From the NCBI GenBank assembly GCA_902773245.1, contig CACYDY010000330.1:1-18503 (forward strand): a DNA stretch of 18,503 bases. The letters are read 5' to 3'. Positions 1 to 6,891 of the stretch are shown piece after piece. The translations under genes and the position numbers were made by a program. Position 1 is the stretch's first letter; each line of letters opens with the position of its first letter. The DNA is from an uncultured Ruminococcus sp. Lineage in GTDB: Bacteria; Bacillota; Clostridia; Oscillospirales; Acutalibacteraceae. A model generated the notes under the pieces. The model worked only from the letters and a program-made list of their open reading frames with translations, did not search any database and was not told the DNA's origin.

Positions 1-107
1 GTGTTTTACCGTTTGGGAGTACAAATGGTCTGCTCGCTAAACCAATGCCATCATTTTTCCTTAAATTAATTCTTCCATAGGCATCATTCCTTTCATAAAA
101 AATTCAG
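1..107 (-). CDS. Possible partial ORF leaving the window; unidentified
   Basis: One minus-strand frame stays open from a stop near position 108 to the window edge and reads protein-like (it includes Asn-Asp-Gly-Ile-Gly-Leu and Pro-Asn-Gly-Lys-Thr). No start codon with a Shine-Dalgarno sequence fits this frame, and it begins directly after a terminator hairpin. It could be the remnant of a gene whose 5' end is lost, or chance. No family is recognised. Confidence 0.2.
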
Positions 108-110
108 CAT

Positions 111-137
111 AAAAAATAACCGACTTTTCAGCCGGTT
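111..137 (-). terminator. Rho-independent terminator (minus strand)
   Basis: On the minus strand AACCGGCT, a GAAA loop and AGTCGGTT form an 8-bp stem with one G-U pair, followed by A and then six T. It lies about 380 bp beyond the terminator that directly follows the 578-1426 gene. It would therefore end a separate minus-strand transcript covering the stem-loop cluster at 171-355. Confidence 0.6.
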
Positions 138-170
138 AAAGTTACACCTATGTATTTTTTAATGGTAAGG

Positions 171-355
171 GAACATTTTGTTCTCTCACCACTTTCCCCA
201 AGGCGCAATTTTTGCGACTTGGAGAGTCATTATAATTTTTAAATAGAATTTTTCGGATAGTTTAGTCAGCGGACAAAATGTCCACTCACTAGAAATTGAT
301 GTGTTAAAGCCATCAAAGTTTTGCTCTAATCCAAGGTGTCAATCTGACACCTTGG
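171..355 (-). ncRNA. Cluster of four stem-loops; candidate structured RNA or dispersed repeat
   Basis: Four hairpins alternate between two types. Read on the minus strand they are H1 (331-355, perfect 11-bp stem starting CCAAGGTGTCA), H2 (271-283, GGACA/TGTCC), H3 (198-222, CCAAG and CGCAA arms with one mismatch) and H4 (171-183, GAACA/TGTTC). H1 and H3 share CCAAG/CTTGG bases but have different, still complementary, inner arms. H2 and H4 differ by a compensated G-C to A-T change. This covariation suggests selection on structure. The region lies between two minus-strand terminators (515-557 and 111-137), which would fit its own small transcript, although no strong promoter was found. It may also be a copy of a dispersed palindromic repeat. 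No known RNA family is recognised, and the strand is inferred from the terminator. Confidence 0.4.
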
Positions 356-514
356 GAGAATATAAACATTAAAAACAAAATTTCTTGAAAGTGATAGCAA
401 TATTCTTTTTATATATTTTTCTTCCTTCCACCTTATAACGACATTTAGAGGGGTAAAATATTCCTGAAATTTTAAAATTTTTTAAAAAATTAAAAAAATT
501 TATTTTACTATGCT

Positions 515-557
515 GAAAAACAAAAAAGCAGTAGCAATCTTTTCTGATTACTACCGC
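515..557 (-). terminator. Rho-independent terminator after the HTH gene
   Basis: On the minus strand GCGGTAGTAATC pairs with GATTGCTACTGC over 12 positions, two of them G-U, around a 6-nt loop. TTTTTTGTTTTTC follows. It begins about 20 bp past the stop codon of the 578-1426 gene and clearly ends that transcript. Confidence 0.8.
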
Positions 558-577
558 TAAAATTTTCTGCATTTACT

Positions 578-1426
578 TTAAATTTTTGAGATATCAATTC
601 CTGTTTTTCTCTCGAAATCTTTCTTTAGATTATTAATTCTTTTGGATATTCCGCTGTTATTTGCCATACCGAGATGCTCTGCAATTTCTTCTTGAGTATA
701 TCCGGCATCACTCATTTTTATTATTGTTTTATCTTTTTCGTCTATTGTTTTCCAATACTCTTCAACCAGTATATTAGCAATGGCTTTTGTAGCTGTTCCG
801 GGGTTTTGGTCTATTGCTTTTATATCAAGGTCGGGATCAGGAAGAAACGGAAATTTCGTGCGTGAATGATTCCAATATCTTTCAAAATCCTCTTTTCTGA
901 AATTTTCATAAATATAAGTATTAAAGTCTTCGTGTGCCGGTTCTTTTGAAAATAATTTTGCCATCTCAGGAAATTGCATAGTATCAAGCATTTTGCTTAC
1001 GGCGTTTGAGCAAAGTTCGTCAGCTTTTTTCTGCCAATCGGGATCTGAAAAATCTATTACACTTAGTGCAATATCCAATAATTCATCACTTTGAGTGAAG
1101 CCCAATACAGCCGTAGAAATTAACTTCTCCACATTATCCCGAAGTTCAAGTAAAGAATTTCCTTGATGTGAAGCAGCACCAGATGGGTTTATTTTATTCT
1201 CATAATAAATTGATTTGACACGCAGTCCTTTTTCTTTGGCTGCTTTTTCAAATTTTTCGTCAAGTATTTTTTTGATATACGATATTTCTTTTAATGTTTC
1301 GGAATTTTTATTTGCGTTAATAGGAATTTCTGCAGCCGACCAATCGTGCTTTCTGAAAAACTCTTTTAATTCTCCCAATGTTGGTGCACGGTCAAGGTCG
1401 AGTAAAGTGGTATAGATTTTTGCCAT
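578..1426 (-). CDS. Unrecognised protein with C-terminal sigma-region-4-like helix-turn-helix
   Basis: A 282-residue protein that I do not recognise. The first ~225 residues are charged, probably mostly helical, with no signal peptide or membrane segment. The last ~50 residues (Asp-Lys-Thr-Ile-Ile-Lys-Met-Ser, then Gly-Tyr-Thr-Gln-Glu-Glu-Ile-Ala-Glu-His-Leu-Gly) look like a helix-turn-helix of the sigma-70 region 4 / phage regulator kind, so DNA binding is likely. The ATG at 1426 is preferred over a GTG at 1435: AGAAAGG lies about 10 nt before the ATG but touches the GTG. A weak promoter (TTGAAA, 16 bp, TATTAA) lies at 1478-1505, and a strong terminator follows at 515-557, so it is probably a single-gene transcript separate from the operon upstream. 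The large N-terminal region argues against a simple sigma factor. Plasmid, phage or conjugative-element origin is possible but unproven. Confidence 0.7.
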   Translation of the reverse strand: MAKIYTTLLDLDRAPTLGELKEFFRKHDWSAAEIPINANKNSETLKEISYIKKILDEKFEKAAKEKGLRVKSIYYENKINPSGAASHQGNSLLELRDNVEKLISTAVLGFTQSDELLDIALSVIDFSDPDWQKKADELCSNAVSKMLDTMQFPEMAKLFSKEPAHEDFNTYIYENFRKEDFERYWNHSRTKFPFLPDPDLDIKAIDQNPGTATKAIANILVEEYWKTIDEKDKTIIKMSDAGYTQEEIAEHLGMANNSGISKRINNLKKDFERKTGIDISKI

Positions 1427-1477
1427 AAAAATCACACCTTTCTAAAGTTTATGATTACTTTTTCATTCGAGCTATGT

Positions 1478-1505
1478 TTAATAAAAAGTATATAAATAAT
1501 TTCAA
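1478..1505 (-). promoter_or_regulatory. Candidate promoter for the HTH gene
   Basis: On the minus strand TTGAAA (1500-1505) and TATTAA (1478-1483) are 16 bp apart and about 50 bp upstream of the ATG at 1426. The -10 matches consensus at only four of six positions, so this is a weak call. The stretch also lies just past the end of the long operon, and no convincing terminator for that operon was seen here. Confidence 0.35.
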
Positions 1506-1533
1506 AAGGTGCCCACATACTATTTTAAGCCCC

Positions 1534-1725
1534 TTAATTTTGAATAACGGCTTTTATTGTTCCACCGCCAATTACTATATCTCCGTCATACAATAAATAA
1601 AGTTTCATAGTGCAACCAACACAGTCATATCCCGCATCCTTCATAAGCATTGCAACAAGTGAAGAATCAACTCCGCCGCTCATGACGATTAGGGCTTTTG
1701 ATATAAACCTCCGCCTTCTTTTCAT
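1534..1725 (-). pseudogene. mnmA: Internally deleted remnant of mnmA (tRNA 2-thiouridylase)
   Basis: This 63-codon ORF joins the two ends of MnmA, the enzyme that thiolates U34 of tRNAs for Lys, Glu and Gln. Residues 16-21 are the PP-loop Ser-Gly-Gly-Val-Asp-Ser, followed by a typical MnmA first helix up to about residue 43. Residues 46-57 (Tyr-Asp-Gly-Asp-Ile-Val-Ile-Gly-Gly-Gly-Thr-Ile) match the extreme C-terminus of the family. The roughly 300 residues between, including the catalytic cysteines and the tRNA-binding part, are missing, so it cannot work as a thiolase. The join near 1590-1600 keeps frame and lies in a short TTAT-repeat. GGCGGAGG stands 5 nt before an in-frame ATA (codon 8), which suggests that the original ATG start has also mutated. 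The ATG used here overlaps the upstream HD gene by 4 bp. A functional mnmA is expected elsewhere in the genome. Confidence 0.75.
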
Positions 1726-2327
1726 TTGGCATAAATACTCATCTTTTCGTTAATTTCATCTTCGGTTGCCTTCATCGCTGACAGGGTCATATCAAGAAGC
1801 TTATCTAGTTCCCATCCTAACTGCAACGAACCTCTTTCGATAACTTCCCGTGAGCATCCCGCCGCAAATCCCTTGCTTTTATACTTTTTCTTTAACGATT
1901 TCAGTTCCATATCTTTTGTACTTTTTGATGGACGCATAAGTGCTGATGACCAGATCAATCCGGTAAGCTCGTCTACTGCAAACAAAACCTTTTCCATTTC
2001 ATGAACAGGTTCCACATCTATTGTTGCTCCACAGCCTACCGTAATGCCGTATCCATGAGAGCATACCGCATGGATAATATCTTCACCGACGCCTGCCTTT
2101 CGCAGAATTTCGGGTGCTTTTAGACAATGCTCCTGCGGATAAATTTCAAAATCAATGTCATGAAGAAGACCGACGATTCCCCAATATTCCGCTTCTGGAG
2201 AATAATTAAGCTGATTAGCATACCATTTCATTACTGCCTCAACAGTATAGGCATGCTGTAAATGAAATGGATCTTTATTGTATTTTTTTAGAAGTTCTTC
2301 TGCTTTGATTCTTGAAATGTATTCCAT
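1722..2327 (-). CDS. HD-domain (HDIG-type) phosphohydrolase-like protein
   Basis: A 201-residue cytoplasmic protein with the metal-binding residues of the HD superfamily: His25 (in His-Leu-Gln-His-Ala-Tyr), His56-Asp57 (Leu-Leu-His-Asp-Ile-Asp), His86/His91 and Asp119 (Val-Asp-Glu-Leu). Length and layout match small stand-alone HDIG proteins common in clostridia, which are presumed metal-dependent phosphohydrolases, often acting on nucleotides. The real substrate is unknown. The ATG follows AGGAG at normal spacing, 21 bp after hydE, and the 3' end overlaps the mnmA remnant by 4 bp, so it belongs to the long operon. Nothing in the sequence ties it to sulfur metabolism; it may be a passenger. 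Confidence 0.75.
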   Translation of the reverse strand: MEYISRIKAEELLKKYNKDPFHLQHAYTVEAVMKWYANQLNYSPEAEYWGIVGLLHDIDFEIYPQEHCLKAPEILRKAGVGEDIIHAVCSHGYGITVGCGATIDVEPVHEMEKVLFAVDELTGLIWSSALMRPSKSTKDMELKSLKKKYKSKGFAAGCSREVIERGSLQLGWELDKLLDMTLSAMKATEDEINEKMSIYAK

Positions 2328-2348
2328 TTTAATTCTCCTGTTTTAATT

Positions 2349-3398
2349 TTATATTTCTATCGGTCTTTTTGCATTGCCGACACTTGTCACCACTCTGTAA
2401 CCAACACTTTCCGCTCGTCTTTCAACGCAGCCACGGCACTGTGCTGAGTCTTCACCCAGACAGATTTTATTATCATAAAGAAGATATTTTTTCCTTTCTT
2501 CCACAGGGGTTAAATTCGGCATAACGACATTTGCACCGGCTTTCAAACCAAGTTCTCTGCCCTGTGGGTGAATTGTACCCAGAGCTGTTGTCGCCGGTAG
2601 GTTTGCATACGGAAAAAGAAGCCGGAGTATTGCTATTAGTCTGAGCGTCAGTTCAAGGCTTCCGTTTTCATATTTTTCAAACGGCGTGTCCCTGTGAGAG
2701 ATGAACGGTCCTATTCCTATCATATCAGGCTCAAGCTTCTTAAGAAAACGCAGGTCGGAAAAAATATCTTCCGCTTTTTGAAATGGCGAACCCACCATAA
2801 AACCTGCACCAACCTGATATCCGATTTCTTTAAGGTCGAAAAGACAACGCTTTCTGTTTTCAAGCTCCATTTCATGGGGGTGCAACTTCTTATAATGTGC
2901 CTCGGAAGCGGTTTCGTGCCTTAATAGATAGCGGTTGGCTCCCGCTTCAAAGTACGCACGGTAGCTGTCACGGCTTTTTTCACCAATTGAAAGAGTGATA
3001 GCACACTCGGGAAATTTGCTTCTTATTTCAGAAACAATTTGACATATCTTTTCATCTGTAAAGAATGGGTCTTCGCCACCCTGAAGTACAAAGGTTCTAA
3101 AACCGAGTTCAAACCCTTTTCGGCACGTTGAAAGAATTTCTTCCTTTGTCATACGGTATCTTACAGCATTTGAATTACCACGCCTAATACCGCAGTAATA
3201 ACAATTATTTTTGCAATAATTTGTAAATTCAATAAGTCCTCTAAGATAAACCTCATCACCATAGATTTCCCTGCGTCTGCTATCGGCTTTTTCAAAAAGC
3301 TTCTTATCATATTCACTTGTTTGAATTAATTGCATAAGCTCTTCATCGGAAAGATTTTTCTCATTGTAAAGCTTTTCTATTATATCATAATTTGTCAT
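2349..3398 (-). CDS. hydE: HydE-like radical SAM enzyme ([FeFe]-hydrogenase maturase)
   Basis: A 349-residue protein, full length for HydE. HydE is a radical SAM enzyme that works with HydG and HydF to build the diiron subcluster of [FeFe]-hydrogenase, acting on a cysteine-bound Fe(CO)2CN precursor. The radical SAM motif CxxxCxxC is Cys62/Cys66/Cys69 (Cys-Lys-Asn-Asn-Cys-Tyr-Tyr-Cys). A second trio Cys313/Cys321/Cys324 matches the auxiliary cluster site found in many HydE proteins. Gly-Gly-Glu-Asp at 107-110 is the SAM-binding region and His-Arg-Asp-Thr-Pro-Phe at 235-240 is typical of HydE. The start follows GGAGA at good spacing. The odd feature is its place: no hydF, hydG or hydrogenase gene is visible, and it sits 21 bp after a glutamate-cysteine ligase gene. 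It may be the cell's ordinary HydE, or a paralogue recruited to other thiol chemistry (PylB and BioB are related families). Confidence 0.85.
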   Translation of the reverse strand: MTNYDIIEKLYNEKNLSDEELMQLIQTSEYDKKLFEKADSRRREIYGDEVYLRGLIEFTNYCKNNCYYCGIRRGNSNAVRYRMTKEEILSTCRKGFELGFRTFVLQGGEDPFFTDEKICQIVSEIRSKFPECAITLSIGEKSRDSYRAYFEAGANRYLLRHETASEAHYKKLHPHEMELENRKRCLFDLKEIGYQVGAGFMVGSPFQKAEDIFSDLRFLKKLEPDMIGIGPFISHRDTPFEKYENGSLELTLRLIAILRLLFPYANLPATTALGTIHPQGRELGLKAGANVVMPNLTPVEERKKYLLYDNKICLGEDSAQCRGCVERRAESVGYRVVTSVGNAKRPIEI

Positions 3399-3419
3399 TT
3401 TTATTTCTCCGCAATCTAT

Positions 3420-4679
3420 TTATATACGATTCTTTATAAATTGAAGACCTTTTTTCGTAAAGCCATTCGAAAACATGTCAAATACCTTTTGAGCATACCG
3501 CTCATTATTTAAAAGCTTATTTTTCTGAAAGTTTATAACCGCAGAAACATCTATATTTTGAGAGAAGAAAAAAACTTCCATTTTTTCAAGAATCTGCAAT
3601 GACGCAGTGTAAACATTCTCAATTTCTCCGTTTTCTGTCATAATGAATGAATTATTCAGATCATAACTTGCCGCAATTTTAAAATTCTGCACACAGGTAA
3701 CTTGCCTTTTTTCGGCCATTTCTTCGGTAGGGGTGCAGATATTATAAACTGTAAACACCTGCAGAAATTTCAAATCTTCAAGAGATATACCGCCAAAAGC
3801 AAACGGGTTTAAATCAATATTTCTGATTTCGATATGGTCAACTCCTTCAGTTTTAAGCCTCTCAAGATTATTTTCGCCCTTTGATTTCAGTCTTACGGGG
3901 TAATAAAGCTCTGTCTGGCTTGATATAAGTCCGTTATCAATATATTTCTCTATGCTGCCAGCGTAGGCTTCAATACTGCTGTAATCAAGAACCGGAACAA
4001 AGTGATTCCAGTAGCCGAGCTCGCTGCACCTGACCGAAGCCATAGAAAGGAAATCCGTTTTTCCTTTTTCACCCTTTTTCAGAAATGAACCGTCAAGAAG
4101 CGGGGATGCTGAAAAAAGGACATTGATAAGCCAGCCGTTAGTGACCGAATTTTTCGCAAGATGAAGATAAATGTCATTCTTAAATGCAGTAAAATCCTCG
4201 CCGTATGACTCCGGACAGCATAGTTTCAGCAATTTATCCGAAAACGAATAATTAAAATGAATGCCGCAAAATGTCATTTTATATTTGCCGTATCTGCGTG
4301 AAAGATGATGGCGGTATTTTGTTTTTTCGCTATGTATTCCCTTGAACTCAGCGACAGGAATATCTTCATCACTTTCGATATATGGCGGGTTTGAAAACGG
4401 CCACAACAGCTCCGGCTTTTCAAGAGTGCTGAGTTTTTCAGTAACCTGCCGCTCATATTTTTGTAATTCGGCAACAGCTTCTTCAGCGCTGTGCGTTACA
4501 TTGGTATTTATTTCAACCTGATTTTCACAAAAATCTCTGACTATGTTCTTATTGTCCGCAAACGGATGAGCTGACTTAGAAAAAGTGCCATCATCATAAA
4601 TACGCAGTGCCTCTTTTTCCAGCCCGATGCTTCCGTCAAAAAGAAAACTCTTTACATCCTCGATTTTTAAGTCAATCAT
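3420..4679 (-). CDS. gshA: Glutamate-cysteine ligase, GCS1 (GshA/GshF N-domain) family
   Basis: A 419-residue protein resembling the gamma-glutamylcysteine synthetases of the E. coli GshA class and of the N-terminal part of bifunctional GshF. These join the gamma-carboxyl of glutamate to cysteine using ATP. Visible family motifs are Ile-Gly-Leu-Glu-Lys-Glu-Ala-Leu-Arg (18-26, ATP/metal site), Glu-Asn-Gln-Val-Glu-Ile-Asn-Thr (52-59), Leu-Trp-Pro-Phe-Ser-Asn-Pro-Pro-Tyr (92-100) and Arg-Tyr-Gly-Lys-Tyr-Lys-Met-Thr-Phe-Cys-Gly (129-139). It is shorter than E. coli GshA (about 520) and lacks the ATP-grasp domain of GshF, and no glutathione synthetase is nearby, so the product should stop at gamma-glutamylcysteine or a similar dipeptide. 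AAGGAG precedes the ATG by 7 nt. It lies 18 bp after a second ligase of a different family. The family call is firm, the exact substrates are not. Confidence 0.85.
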   Translation of the reverse strand: MIDLKIEDVKSFLFDGSIGLEKEALRIYDDGTFSKSAHPFADNKNIVRDFCENQVEINTNVTHSAEEAVAELQKYERQVTEKLSTLEKPELLWPFSNPPYIESDEDIPVAEFKGIHSEKTKYRHHLSRRYGKYKMTFCGIHFNYSFSDKLLKLCCPESYGEDFTAFKNDIYLHLAKNSVTNGWLINVLFSASPLLDGSFLKKGEKGKTDFLSMASVRCSELGYWNHFVPVLDYSSIEAYAGSIEKYIDNGLISSQTELYYPVRLKSKGENNLERLKTEGVDHIEIRNIDLNPFAFGGISLEDLKFLQVFTVYNICTPTEEMAEKRQVTCVQNFKIAASYDLNNSFIMTENGEIENVYTASLQILEKMEVFFFSQNIDVSAVINFQKNKLLNNERYAQKVFDMFSNGFTKKGLQFIKNRI

Positions 4680-4697
4680 AGTCTTGCTCCTTGTGGC

Positions 4698-6077
4698 TTA
4701 TAATTGCGAATAAGCTAATATTATGTCCTTCATGCTTTTGCCTTTTTCAAGCATAACCTTCATATCTTTTGCCGGGGAAGAAAGAGTTTCTATTCTCCCA
4801 AAAACTGATTTCAAAAGCTTTTCTTCGCCGAAGCCTCTTTCTTTAAGTCCAGTTTCAGAAAGCTTTGTAATGCGATAAAGTAGGCTTTTTAGTTTATCTT
4901 CATCAATGAAATCCGGCTGATGCCCCTTGTTGAATTCTTTTCGCAGTTCGTTTGCCGTAAAGCTGTGATGATATAAAACATTATCGCTCTCAAATATCTC
5001 TTTTAACTCGTGGATTTTTTCCGATAAGCCAAGCTGAAATGCTATGGCGTCAAAAGCTTCAAAAAGCGGCTGTGTGCAAAGGCTTCTGTATTCAATGGTT
5101 CCTCTTGAAGTGAGATCTAAAAATTTGTATGTTCTGAGATAATTTAAATCTTCAACCTCAGGCTTAAAACTGTACGGATAATACTTTCCGTTTTCATAAT
5201 ACTCCGCTTCAATGGTTTCTTTTGGAAAATATTCTGTAATCGGAATCGGGCTGAAAAACAGATATTTTCCTTCTCTCTCCGTGCAGAAAATACTAGTATA
5301 TGAAATGTATTCAAGAAGCTCATCCACCGTTTTGGGGACGACATCATGCACACCGATATTGCGTGGATTGATTCCGTGGGTACTGTGTTCCCAAAGCATA
5401 TCTCTGGTAAGAAGATATCTTGGCTCATCATACGGCATAAGCGAATTTGCAAATAAGAGCGACTTTATCGGCTCAAGCAAAGAAAAGGTTTCAAGCGTTT
5501 CAATAAGGCTTGATTTATTCACATCAAGCTGCATCTGTGTCGAACTTGCAAACGTGCCGAAGGCGGAATACGGATGAAAACCTCCCTCTTTTTTCCAGCC
5601 ATCACTTTTCTTAAGATATCCCTCAAGCATCTGATATCTGCCTGTTGGAATATAATCCTTACTGCAGCTTTTATAAAACGGGTGTATTCCCATTCCGGTA
5701 ATGATGTGACCGCTTTCTGAAAGCTCTGTGTTGAAAAAACGGATATATTCGTTAAATCTGTTTTTCACCGAAAGCAGATTTTTTTCTTTTCCAAAAGATA
5801 TTTCAAGATTGTTATAAGAGCAATCAAACGATAAAATATCACCATTTTCATTACTTACAGCTTCATGGCAAACCTCGTTTTTGTCATATTTTGAAGGAGC
5901 AAAAGAAAAATGAGAAACCGCCTTGCAAAACACTTCCTGACAGAGCTTATGATTTGTTGCTTCTCCTGATAAATTGACAATCGGCAATTCAATTTCAACT
6001 CCGATATAATGCTCCCGCTCTTTTTCGGAAATCAGAATGTATTTTTTATAAAGAAGATCTTTTATTCTTTCAGTCAT
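4698..6077 (-). CDS. Glutamate-cysteine ligase, GCS2 (plant/EgtA-like) family
   Basis: A 459-residue protein of the GCS2 class, which includes plant gamma-glutamylcysteine synthetase and EgtA of ergothioneine synthesis. Support: Gly-Val-Glu-Ile-Glu at 26-30, the short Ala-Ser-Ser-Thr-Gln-Met-Gln-Leu-Asp-Val run that corresponds to the plant Thr-Cys-Thr-Val-Gln-Val-Asn-Leu-Asp motif, the Leu-Phe-Ala-Asn-Ser that follows it, and a conserved Arg-Gly-Thr-Ile-Glu-Tyr-Arg-Ser block later. The frame stays open up to 6209, but the ATG at 6077 is chosen: it has GAGG about 8 nt upstream and falls 19 bp after the preceding gene, whereas the longer start would overlap that gene by over 110 bp. It probably forms a gamma-glutamyl amide of cysteine or of another amine. 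Having it next to a GCS1-type ligase is unusual and suggests either different acceptors or sequential steps. Confidence 0.8.
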   Translation of the reverse strand: MTERIKDLLYKKYILISEKEREHYIGVEIELPIVNLSGEATNHKLCQEVFCKAVSHFSFAPSKYDKNEVCHEAVSNENGDILSFDCSYNNLEISFGKEKNLLSVKNRFNEYIRFFNTELSESGHIITGMGIHPFYKSCSKDYIPTGRYQMLEGYLKKSDGWKKEGGFHPYSAFGTFASSTQMQLDVNKSSLIETLETFSLLEPIKSLLFANSLMPYDEPRYLLTRDMLWEHSTHGINPRNIGVHDVVPKTVDELLEYISYTSIFCTEREGKYLFFSPIPITEYFPKETIEAEYYENGKYYPYSFKPEVEDLNYLRTYKFLDLTSRGTIEYRSLCTQPLFEAFDAIAFQLGLSEKIHELKEIFESDNVLYHHSFTANELRKEFNKGHQPDFIDEDKLKSLLYRITKLSETGLKERGFGEEKLLKSVFGRIETLSSPAKDMKVMLEKGKSMKDIILAYSQL

Positions 6078-6096
6078 TTTGACAACCTCATTTTCA

Positions 6097-6870
6097 TCAC
6101 AAAATAGAATATGCCATATATAATGCCCTGATGCTTTTTTCATCCGGAATGTATTCATTATTATGACACTCACCTGTAAAATTAACTTTTCCGTTTTCGA
6201 AGGCAACAACCGTCATCATAGGGAAAGGTTGCCAGTTTTCGTCATTTAAGGGCGTTGTTGAAAAAGTTACACCTTCATAACTTTTATAATAATATAGAGT
6301 GTTTTTATAATTGGTATGCACATACATCTGTTCGCCATCATAAATAATCAGATTAAGTTTATTTTTTGGTGAAAGCAGACTGACAGTATTATCAACAACG
6401 TCAAATCGTTCCTTTTTACTGAGTGCTCTGCCATTTTCGGCGATTTTCTCATTAATACTGTCAATCAGAAAAAGTAATACTCTTTCACTGTCCGTAGCTC
6501 CGTTTTGCGAATAAATGTATTTGGCAACCAAATCGCTTTCAAAAATTGTTCCGTTATGTATCAGTGTCCACATGCGGCCGCTATTATCCTCTTTAAAAAA
6601 TGGATGAGAATTGTTATATTCATCAAGACCGATTGTCGCTAGACGAATATGCGCAACAGCGTTTTTATACGCAATCGGTTTATTCAGCATACTTTTAACA
6701 TTTTCGCTTTTGTATGCTGACAGAGCTTCTTTCTGAATATATCTTTCGCTTTCGGAAAAAGCTGCGAACCCCCACCCGTGGGGATTTTTATCCGAGTGGG
6801 AAAAGAAAACGGAAAGTTCACTGTTTAAAGTCCGTTCTCTTCCTCCGGAAAAGCCATATAATTCACACAT
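6097..6870 (-). CDS. Class II glutamine amidotransferase-like hydrolase (EgtC/DUG3/YafJ type)
   Basis: A 257-residue protein of the N-terminal-nucleophile amidohydrolase fold. Cys2, exposed after Met removal, is the catalytic nucleophile. Ala-His-Ile-Arg-Leu-Ala-Thr at 73-79 and His-Asn-Gly at 105-107 are the conserved substrate and oxyanion-hole motifs. There is no synthetase domain, as in the stand-alone family containing EgtC (removes a gamma-glutamyl group in ergothioneine synthesis), DUG3 (glutathione breakdown in yeast) and YafJ. A gamma-glutamyl hydrolase role is therefore plausible, and it fits the gene just downstream, a GCS2-type ligase 19 bp away. Together they would allow a gamma-glutamyl protecting group to be added and later removed, or a gamma-glutamylcysteine pool to be turned over. 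GGTGAT precedes the ATG. The family is clear and the substrate is inferred. Confidence 0.8.
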   Translation of the reverse strand: MCELYGFSGGRERTLNSELSVFFSHSDKNPHGWGFAAFSESERYIQKEALSAYKSENVKSMLNKPIAYKNAVAHIRLATIGLDEYNNSHPFFKEDNSGRMWTLIHNGTIFESDLVAKYIYSQNGATDSERVLLFLIDSINEKIAENGRALSKKERFDVVDNTVSLLSPKNKLNLIIYDGEQMYVHTNYKNTLYYYKSYEGVTFSTTPLNDENWQPFPMMTVVAFENGKVNFTGECHNNEYIPDEKSIRALYMAYSIL

Positions 6871-6891
6871 ATTATCACCAACTTGTTATTG

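Noticed and set aside
369..572. 67-residue minus-strand ORF
   Set aside because: It runs through the terminator at 515-557, is made of AT-rich low-complexity codons (Lys, Phe, Ile, Asn) and has no ribosome binding site.
1534..1600. Terminator for the long operon just past the mnmA remnant
   Set aside because: Only a weak AAGG-GC/GC-CCTT pairing downstream (about 1502-1533) was seen, with a long loop and no convincing T tract, so no terminator is called.
1560..1725. Reading the mnmA fragment as a genuine small PP-loop protein
   Set aside because: It joins the extreme N-terminus to the extreme C-terminus of MnmA and lacks all catalytic cysteines, so a deletion is the simpler explanation.
5212..5577. 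121-residue plus-strand ORF
   Set aside because: It is antisense to the well-supported GCS2 ligase, with no ribosome binding site and no recognisable domain.
4698..6209. Longer 503-residue start for the GCS2 ligase
   Set aside because: It would overlap the amidotransferase gene by more than 110 bp, its extra N-terminus does not resemble the family, and the ATG at 6077 has a good ribosome binding site.
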